Below the pieces are notes generated by a model. The model was given only the letters and a program-made list of their open reading frames with translations, searched no databases and was not told the DNA's origin. The position numbers and the translations under genes were made by a program. Positions 5,385 to 10,569 of a stretch of DNA of 10,569 bases are shown piece after piece (position 1 is the first letter of the stretch; each line of letters opens with the position of its first letter). This stretch comes from an uncultured Desulfobacterium sp. Its GTDB lineage: Bacteria; Desulfobacterota; Desulfobacteria; Desulfobacterales; Desulfobacteraceae. Location of the stretch: assembly GCA_937124525.1 (NCBI GenBank), contig CAKZLA010000313.1, positions 1-10,569 of the forward strand, written 5' to 3'.

Positions 5385-7409
5385 ATGTCGGAAACCAAAA
5401 AACTTTACGATTCATATCACAACCCTTTTCTAATTGAATCCAGCAGATCCATGCCCGAAGAAATGGCAGTTATCGGAGCTGGAAACATTGGACCGGATAT
5501 TGCCTATTATCTTAGGACAGCTTTGCCCCACAAAAAACTTTTTCTGGTGGATGTGGCGGAAGACCAGCTAAAAAAAGCTGAAAAAAGATTTCAAGGATAT
5601 GCTCAAAAAGGTGTTGACCGAAGGCTCATGACCAGGGAAAAAGCAGATCTGATCCTTGCTAACATTGTCTATACAAATGACTATGATAAGCTTAGCAATT
5701 GCGAATTGATCATAGAAGCCGCCACGGAAAATCTTGATCTTAAAAAAAAGATTTTTGCAACCCTTGAAGGGATAGTTTCCCCCAAGGCCGTGCTGACATC
5801 CAATACAAGTTCCATACCGGCAGACCAAATATTCAACGGTCTGCAACATCCGGAAAGAAACACCGTCACCCATTTTTTTTCTCCGGCATGGCGAAGCATG
5901 GCTGTGGAAATTATTAACTGGGAGGGTGCGGACAGTGATGTTCTTGACCACCTGCTTTGGTTTTTTGCTGGTACGGGTAAAGTTCCCGTTGTGACTGATA
6001 ATGTTTTCTCATTTATGCTGAATCGGATATTTGAAAACTGGACCAGTGAAGCCACTTATCTTCTGGATCGTGCCACCACATTTCAGGTGGATTCGGTTGC
6101 GGAGGAGTTTGTGGGTGCCGGTCCTTTTTTTGTATTGAACATGACAGGGGGCAATCCCCTGACCCATGAATCCCAGGTGCGAAGAACAGCTGAACGCGCC
6201 GCCTATGTGCCATCGCCACTCCTACGTTCTGTGGGACAGTGGAATACGGTGAAACCCGGTACCAAAATAGATGTATCCCCGGATCTTAAAGCCTGGATTC
6301 GTGACAGGATGATGGGCATTGTCTTTTCCCAATGCTTTGACATCGCCGATAGAAATATCGGAACAAAATCGGATCTCAATCTGGGCAGTCTTATGGCACT
6401 TGGTTTTAAAAGAGGCGTTTTTGATATCATGGCAGATATGGGTGAAAAAGAGGTGATGCGCATTGCCGATAATTTTGAAAAGGAACGTCCGGGATTTCCC
6501 CAGCCAAAAACCGACATTGCTAAATATCTTGATTTTTACCGTGATATCCTGGTGGACGATAAAGATGGGGTAAGGATTATCACCATCAGAAGGCCCCAGG
6601 CGGTTAATGCACTGGGGATCGGGACATGCGCCGAAATTCTCAAAGAACTTGAAAAGGGCGTGGATGATCCTTCCGTAAAAGGTTTTATAATCACCGGTTA
6701 TGGAAACAAAGCCTTTTGTGCCGGTGCCGACATCGGCGGTTTCATCGCCACCTTTGACAACAAAGAGGCGGGGGTGGCACTTGCAAGGGGCAATTCCGAG
6801 GTGCTCCATTTTATGGATAAAATGGACAAACCGGTGGTGGCGGCGATAAACGGACTTGCCATGGGCGGAGGTGTGGAACTTGCCATTCGCTGCCATAGCT
6901 TGGTGGCGGACAAAAAAGCCTTTTTCCAGTTACCTGAAATCACCCTGGGGATTCTGCCGGGTATGGGCGGAGCAGTTATTCCCTATAGAAAATGGCCCCA
7001 TGCAGCGGGAACATTCAATGCCATGATCGGTCAGGCCCAGAGATTAAAAGTTGATGAGGCAAAAGAAATCGGCATGGTACAGCAGATTACCAATGGATAC
7101 CCGGAAATGATAGCGGCTGCCATTGCCGAAGTAAATCGTCTACAGGGAGACATCCCCCGTATCAGTGATGCTCCTGTGGCCATTCCGGAATTTATCGTTT
7201 CAGAAAAACCCATGGCTGGCAAACTGCTTTTAAGCAAACAAGCCCTTGGCATTGTCGCCGGAGTTATTAATGAGGCATCGGTCTGTGACAGCCTGGATGC
7301 AGCATTGGAAATTAATTACCAGGGTTCCGGGGAGATGTCATGTATTGAAGCTTCCAAAGAAGGGGTGAATGCATTTTTACAAAAAAGGAAGCCCGAATTC
7401 ACCAGATAA
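5385..7409 (+). CDS. Bifunctional 3-hydroxyacyl-CoA dehydrogenase / enoyl-CoA hydratase
   Basis: A 674-residue fusion with the dehydrogenase first and the hydratase second, the reverse of FadB and like archaeal-type fusions such as Metallosphaera crotonyl-CoA hydratase/3-hydroxybutyryl-CoA dehydrogenase. Residues 27-215 form the NAD-binding domain: GAGNIG (31-36), Asp56 ending beta-2, Ser139 in SNTS, the His163/Glu175 pair with the standard 12-residue spacing, and Asn213. Residues 220-375 hold the helical dimerisation repeats. Residues 390-570 are a crotonase fold: oxyanion-hole AFCAGADI (443-450) and AMGGGVELA (492-500), with Glu498 and Glu518 at the usual 20-residue spacing, so hydration should be intact. 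The ATG at 5385 has GAGGGGA six bases upstream. An in-frame TTG at 5337 behind a better GAAGGAG would add 16 residues, and a GTG at 5322 would add 21. It should carry out two consecutive beta-oxidation steps. Confidence 0.9.
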   Translation: MSETKKLYDSYHNPFLIESSRSMPEEMAVIGAGNIGPDIAYYLRTALPHKKLFLVDVAEDQLKKAEKRFQGYAQKGVDRRLMTREKADLILANIVYTNDYDKLSNCELIIEAATENLDLKKKIFATLEGIVSPKAVLTSNTSSIPADQIFNGLQHPERNTVTHFFSPAWRSMAVEIINWEGADSDVLDHLLWFFAGTGKVPVVTDNVFSFMLNRIFENWTSEATYLLDRATTFQVDSVAEEFVGAGPFFVLNMTGGNPLTHESQVRRTAERAAYVPSPLLRSVGQWNTVKPGTKIDVSPDLKAWIRDRMMGIVFSQCFDIADRNIGTKSDLNLGSLMALGFKRGVFDIMADMGEKEVMRIADNFEKERPGFPQPKTDIAKYLDFYRDILVDDKDGVRIITIRRPQAVNALGIGTCAEILKELEKGVDDPSVKGFIITGYGNKAFCAGADIGGFIATFDNKEAGVALARGNSEVLHFMDKMDKPVVAAINGLAMGGGVELAIRCHSLVADKKAFFQLPEITLGILPGMGGAVIPYRKWPHAAGTFNAMIGQAQRLKVDEAKEIGMVQQITNGYPEMIAAAIAEVNRLQGDIPRISDAPVAIPEFIVSEKPMAGKLLLSKQALGIVAGVINEASVCDSLDAALEINYQGSGEMSCIEASKEGVNAFLQKRKPEFTR

Positions 7410-7443
7410 AAATTCTGGTCTTCAGGCCAGAGGCCCAATACGG

Positions 7444-7459
7444 TCTGCCCGTGGCAGTT
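7444..7459 (+). repeat. Extra copy of the CTGCCCGTGGCAG palindromic core
   Basis: TCTGCCCGTGGCAGTT is identical to 7531-7546 and to the reverse complement of 3749-3764. Each contains the hairpin CTGCC-CGT-GGCAG. The two plus-strand copies bracket the ATGAAAGA/TCTTTCAT hairpin. Confidence 0.6.
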
Positions 7460-7463
7460 TTAT

Positions 7464-7550
7464 ATGAAAGAGTAGGTGTGCCTAATATTCTTTCATGCTT
7501 CGTTGTGGCAGTCCCGGGTCCCCCCTGCGATCTGCCCGTGGCAGTTATAT
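7464..7550 (+). repeat. ~87-bp two-hairpin repeat, copy 2 (plus orientation)
   Basis: The hairpin ATGAAAGA (7464-7471) / TCTTTCAT (7489-7496), with an inner TAGG/CCTA stem around a TGTG loop, is followed by the 46-bp conserved block 7505-7550 (CAGTCCCGGGT, then CTGCCCGTGGCAG, then TTATAT). It corresponds to the minus-strand unit at 3745-3830. It ends 36 bases before the next start codon, so it would be transcribed in the leader. Confidence 0.6.
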
Positions 7551-7585
7551 AAAAATTTAATTTGTTTTTTCAGGAGAAAATAAAA

Positions 7586-8710
7586 ATGACGGAAATTAAA
7601 ACAGTTGGTGTTGTTGGATTTGGAGTAATGGGCGCAGCCATTGGCCTTAATGCAGCCTCTTCAGGATATAAGGTGATTTATAAAGAACTCAACGATGAAC
7701 TGGTAAAATCCATGTACGATCAATGGGTCTTGAAATCCTTAAATAAAAGGGTTGCAAAGGGTAAAATGACCCAGGAAAATATGGATGCAATCACAGAAAA
7801 TATTTCAGGCACAAGTAATTATAAAGATCTTGAAAAATGTGATGTAGTTATTGAAGCGGCAGTAGAAAATATGGAACTTAAAAAACAGATCTTTAAAGAT
7901 TTGGATGCGGCCTGTGGAAAAGACACCATTCTGGTGAGCAACACATCCACCTTTTTGATTGAAAAATTAATGGAAGGGGTTTCCAATCCCGGGAGAACTG
8001 CGGGTCTGCATTACTTTTTTCCAGCCAATATCAATAAATTGGTGGAGGTTATCAGGCAAAAAGCAACCAGTGACGATACCTATAACGCCCTTATGGTGTT
8101 TGCGGAAAAAAATCGAAAGGTGGCCATCACAGTGAAAGATTTTCCCGGTTTTGCCATAAATCCGGTATTTATATCAAGTTATATGATTCTTGATTCCTTC
8201 CATGGAGAGCAATACAATTGCGCAACACTGGAAGATATCTCTCAAAAAGCCCTGGGGCTAAGGTTCGGTATCATGTGGGTTCAAAACGGTTCCGGTCTTG
8301 GCACCTGCTACCATGCCGCAGGATCCATGGTTGAATATCTTGGAAATTCAGATACCGGTTACCCTGCGTTACCGGCATCTTTAACCACACAGTTCAACAG
8401 CAAGCAGCCCTGGAATCTGGAAGATGGACCTATCCTGGAAGATCCGGAAAAAAGACAGGTGGTACAGGACCGCCTGCTGGGCGGTATTTTTGCGATTTCC
8501 ACCCATCTTGTTGAAAATGAGGTTGTTTCCGTCAAGGATTTTGAACTGGGAATCCGCACCTCCCTTGCCTGGCCCAAAGGTCCCTTTACCTTGATGAACG
8601 AACTCGGCATGGAAGAGACACAGCGTCTGGTTAAAATTGCAACCGCTTCAGGGGATTTTAAGATGCCTAAAAAATTTAACTCAGACAACATCACTTCCTG
8701 GGAAATTTGA
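7586..8710 (+). CDS. 3-hydroxyacyl-CoA dehydrogenase (stand-alone)
   Basis: A 374-residue NAD-dependent 3-hydroxyacyl-CoA dehydrogenase without a crotonase domain. GFGVMG (11-16) is the dinucleotide loop, Glu34 sits at the end of beta-2 where NAD enzymes carry an acidic residue, and the catalytic set is Ser118 (SNTST), His142 and Glu154 (12 apart) and Asn192. It is about 90 residues longer than single-domain PaaH/Hbd enzymes because it carries a second helical C-terminal unit (about 292-345, RLLGGIFAISTHLVENEVVSV...KGPFTLMNELG), as in the dehydrogenase half of the upstream fusion. The ATG has CAGGAG nine bases upstream; an in-frame TTG at 7562 lacks a ribosome site and is rejected. Two dehydrogenases in one cluster may act on different 3-hydroxy intermediates or stereoisomers. 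That is inference. Confidence 0.9.
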   Translation: MTEIKTVGVVGFGVMGAAIGLNAASSGYKVIYKELNDELVKSMYDQWVLKSLNKRVAKGKMTQENMDAITENISGTSNYKDLEKCDVVIEAAVENMELKKQIFKDLDAACGKDTILVSNTSTFLIEKLMEGVSNPGRTAGLHYFFPANINKLVEVIRQKATSDDTYNALMVFAEKNRKVAITVKDFPGFAINPVFISSYMILDSFHGEQYNCATLEDISQKALGLRFGIMWVQNGSGLGTCYHAAGSMVEYLGNSDTGYPALPASLTTQFNSKQPWNLEDGPILEDPEKRQVVQDRLLGGIFAISTHLVENEVVSVKDFELGIRTSLAWPKGPFTLMNELGMEETQRLVKIATASGDFKMPKKFNSDNITSWEI

Positions 8711-9105
8711 TCTTCTCGTAAAAAGCTCAGTGTTTAATTTACAATCGTATTGTATTTAAAATCACAATATGATGTGTTTATGAGTGCAAGAACTGATTTT
8801 TTACATGTTTATCAAATTTTAGGGACTTGGTTCTAAGCTCTGCCACTTTTGACAACACACATCAGATAGCAACAATTAAATAATTGAAATTTATGATTAT
8901 ACTTAATCATTGACTGTTTGGTGCATATCCACTGCCAGACGTTAGAATCAACCCCAATTTTAGTTACCTGAAAAAATATCGCGTACAGGTGTTTTTCGTA
9001 TTACCCACAAAATTATTTGGATTTTTCCGGCCCCCATTCCTGAAAGACAATGGGGATGGGCCGGAAAGTCTAAGGTCTTATATCGGCTACAGGGAGGAAT
9101 ATTTC
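8711..9105. other. Intergenic leader region before the acyl-CoA dehydrogenase gene
   Basis: No gene is supported. A GTG at 8989 is in frame with the following gene but has no ribosome site. Seen here: an A/T-rich hairpin TACAAT/ATTGTA after the stop codon (about 8746-8760), an isolated TTGACA (8849-8854) without a matching -10, an inverted repeat ATGATT (8893-8898) / AATCAT (8905-8910) enclosing TATACT, and a strong hairpin at 9024-9067. Confidence 0.5.
9024..9067 (+). promoter_or_regulatory. Strong G/C-rich hairpin in the acyl-CoA dehydrogenase leader
   Basis: TTTCCGGCCC (9024-9033) pairs perfectly with GGGCCGGAAA (9058-9067). An inner CCATT (9034-9038) / AATGG (9049-9053) stem extends it, with a four-base bulge GGAT and a ten-base loop. 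It ends 38 bases before the ATG and has no T run after it, so it is not a normal terminator. A role as an mRNA stabiliser, processing site or translational control element is inference. Confidence 0.5.
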
Positions 9106-10494
9106 ATGGCACAGTTAATAGCAGACCGAAGAGATATTGAATTTGTTCTTCATGAACAATTGCAATTGGATTATTTAAGCAAACATCAGGAATTCGAAGA
9201 ATTCGACAAAAAAACAATTAATTTGATTTTGTCCGAGGCCCGTAATCTGGCAATTAAAGAAATGCTGCCCACTTTGAAACTCAGCGATGAAGAGGGATGC
9301 AGGCTTGAAAAAGGTGAAGTCAAGGTTCCGGAATGTTATCATAAAGTATATAAGCTTTTCACGGAAGGTGAGGGGATCGCCATGTACGATGATCCCAAGT
9401 GGGGGGGGCAGGGCATGCCCATGACACTGGCACTTGCGGTGAACAGTTATTTTTATGGGGCCAATTTCCCCTTTATGATGGCCATTATCCTTGTCCATGG
9501 TGCAGCCAAACTCATTGAGCATTACGGCACTGACACCCAGAAGAATCTTTTTCTGGAAAAGATGTATAACGGCCAATGGGGTGGCTCCATGCTTTTGACT
9601 GAATCTGAAGCAGGGTCGGATGTGGGAGCGCTTACCACCAAGGCGGTCAAAAATCAGGATGGTACCTATTCCATAACCGGAAATAAGATTTTTATTTCAA
9701 GTGGTGACAGTGACCTTACGGAAAACATTATTCATCCGGTTTTAGCCCGTATTGAAGGTGCACCAGAGGGCACCGCCGGTATATCCTTGTTCATTGTCCC
9801 CAAGATATGGGTCAATGAGGATGGAAGTCTCGGGGAACTCAATGACATCGTATGCACGGGTCTTGAAGAAAAAATGGGACTTCATGGAAGTCCCACCTGT
9901 TCCATGGCCCTTGGAAGTAAAGGCATGTGCAAAGGGATCTTACTGGGTCAGGAAAATAAGGGAATGCGTGCCATGTTTGTGATGATGAATGAGGCGCGTC
10001 TGGATGTGGGATTACAGGGACTTGGCTGTGCATCTACCTCGTTTATGAATGCACTGACCTATGCAAGGGAACGAATTCAGGGAAAACATCTTCTTGCCAA
10101 AACAAAGGATGCCCCTGGGGTTCCTATTATTCAACATCCTGATGTCAAACGGATGCTGTTGACCATGAAATCCTATACAGAGGGGATGCGGAGTCTTTTA
10201 TATTTCATTGGTTTTTGTGAAGACAGTATTCATGTCAGCAATGATGCCGGTGAAAAATTAATGTATCAGGGATTGATTGATGTCCTCATCCCTGTTGCAA
10301 AGGGGTACGTTACGGATAGAGCGTTTGATATGTGTGCCCATGGGGTGCAGATATACGGTGGATACGGGTATACAAAAGAGTATCTCCAGGAACAGCTTCT
10401 CAGGGATTCCAAGATTACCCAGATATATGAAGGGACAAAAAGATTTGATATATTAGTTCGATTTAAAAAACACAAACTTTTCTCAAGTGATTAA
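9106..10494 (+). CDS. Acyl-CoA dehydrogenase, DmdC-type, without the C-terminal domain
   Basis: A 462-residue FAD-dependent acyl-CoA dehydrogenase, expected to introduce the 2,3-double bond and pass electrons to ETF. The N-terminus (residues 9-20, RDIEFVLHEQLQ) matches the extra N-terminal segment of the DmdC-like subfamily (3-methylmercaptopropionyl-CoA dehydrogenase relatives). LLTESEAGSDVGAL (163-176) and SITGNKIFISSGD (189-201) are flavin/substrate-loop motifs. PVLARIEGAPEGTAGISLFIVPK (211-233) is typical of this subfamily. VQIYGGYGYTKEY (414-426) precedes the catalytic Glu442 in IYEGT. The subfamily usually continues about 120-140 residues past this point; here the protein ends 20 residues later (KRFDILVRFKKHKLFSSD), so the C-terminal domain is missing. 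Downstream frames do not look like it. The ATG has GGGAGG nine bases upstream; the GTG at 8989 would add 39 unlikely residues. Confidence 0.88.
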   Translation: MAQLIADRRDIEFVLHEQLQLDYLSKHQEFEEFDKKTINLILSEARNLAIKEMLPTLKLSDEEGCRLEKGEVKVPECYHKVYKLFTEGEGIAMYDDPKWGGQGMPMTLALAVNSYFYGANFPFMMAIILVHGAAKLIEHYGTDTQKNLFLEKMYNGQWGGSMLLTESEAGSDVGALTTKAVKNQDGTYSITGNKIFISSGDSDLTENIIHPVLARIEGAPEGTAGISLFIVPKIWVNEDGSLGELNDIVCTGLEEKMGLHGSPTCSMALGSKGMCKGILLGQENKGMRAMFVMMNEARLDVGLQGLGCASTSFMNALTYARERIQGKHLLAKTKDAPGVPIIQHPDVKRMLLTMKSYTEGMRSLLYFIGFCEDSIHVSNDAGEKLMYQGLIDVLIPVAKGYVTDRAFDMCAHGVQIYGGYGYTKEYLQEQLLRDSKITQIYEGTKRFDILVRFKKHKLFSSD

Positions 10495-10569
10495 TCAATG
10501 TTCAAAAATACCTCGTGATCATGAAGCGGGGACTTGGATTCTGCCAGAGATGGTGGAGGCTTATCTTAA

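Larger units (their letters stand above)
7410..7585. other. Repeat-filled leader of the second dehydrogenase gene
   Basis: The whole 176-bp gap is inverted or direct repeats: a stem TCTGG/CCAGA (7414-7418, 7427-7431) just after the stop codon with no T tail, a core repeat TCTGCCCGTGGCAGTT (7444-7459), and the 87-bp element at 7464-7550. No promoter is recognisable. Confidence 0.55.

Noticed and set aside
6222..6896. Minus-strand open frame of 224 codons inside the fused dehydrogenase/hydratase gene
   Set aside because: Antisense shadow of a gene with complete conserved motifs; no ribosome site and no recognisable domain. Other antisense frames over the catabolic genes were dismissed for the same reason.
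7414..7431. TCTGG/CCAGA hairpin after the fused gene as a terminator
   Set aside because: No T run follows; the downstream sequence is G/C-rich and continues into the repeat block.
8989..9105. GTG start adding 39 residues to the acyl-CoA dehydrogenase
   Set aside because: No ribosome site, and the added segment spans the strong hairpin at 9024-9067; the ATG at 9106 has GGGAGG and matches the family N-terminus.
2330..10494. Identification as a bbs (benzylsuccinate) or cai (carnitine) operon
   Set aside because: Single-chain CoA-transferase, HAD-type dehydrogenases, no SDR BbsCD pair, no BbsA zinc-finger protein, no CaiT/CaiC/CaiD/CaiE; only the general step order is shared.
10487..10569. Open frame from a GTG at 10487 to the right edge, and short minus-strand frames there
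   Set aside because: No ribosome site and no recognisable protein similarity over 27 codons; it does not resemble the missing C-terminal domain of the dehydrogenase, so neither a new gene nor a frameshift can be claimed.
1..10569. CRISPR array, tRNA/rRNA genes, transposase or phage genes
   Set aside because: No regularly spaced direct repeats, no cloverleaf or rRNA-like sequence recognised, and no integrase or transposase motifs in any frame examined.

Overview
The window reads as chromosomal DNA of an anaerobic, probably marine, Desulfobacterota bacterium (Desulfobacteraceae-like). The grounds are moderate-to-low G+C, strong AAGGAG ribosome sites, roomy intergenic regions and a beta-oxidation gene set of the kind common in complete-oxidising sulfate reducers. 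No single marker fixes the genus, so this is inference.

Layout. Bases 1-263 hold the 5' end of a minus-strand SIS-domain (sugar isomerase-like) gene that runs off the left edge. Everything else that codes is on the plus strand: a six-helix AceTr/YaaH (SatP-type) carboxylate transporter (1165-1806), a CaiB-like family III CoA-transferase (2330-3622), a thiolase (3890-5077), a fused 3-hydroxyacyl-CoA dehydrogenase/enoyl-CoA hydratase (5385-7409), a second, stand-alone 3-hydroxyacyl-CoA dehydrogenase (7586-8710) and a DmdC-type acyl-CoA dehydrogenase without the family's usual C-terminal domain (9106-10494). No complete gene follows before the right edge.

Working together, the genes form a nearly self-contained route: import of a short carboxylate, activation by CoA transfer instead of ATP, dehydrogenation, hydration, NAD-linked oxidation and thiolysis. 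ETF and its quinone oxidoreductase are not in the window. The substrate cannot be read from sequence. All core catalytic residues checked are present in each enzyme.

The non-coding DNA (about 2.6 kb) is unusually structured. A tandem 12-mer palindrome (13-bp period) occurs upstream of both the transporter and the CoA-transferase; in the first case it overlaps the -10 of a good sigma70-type promoter, so it is a candidate shared operator. The 900-bp gap before the transporter also holds two MITE-like elements with terminal inverted repeats and a nested hairpin/terminator that could end a small RNA or attenuated leader. Related repeat fragments and an ~87-bp two-hairpin element, present in opposite orientations at 3745-3830 and 7464-7550, sit between the catabolic genes. 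Each catabolic gene therefore has its own 176-395-bp leader instead of the tight spacing of a typical operon.
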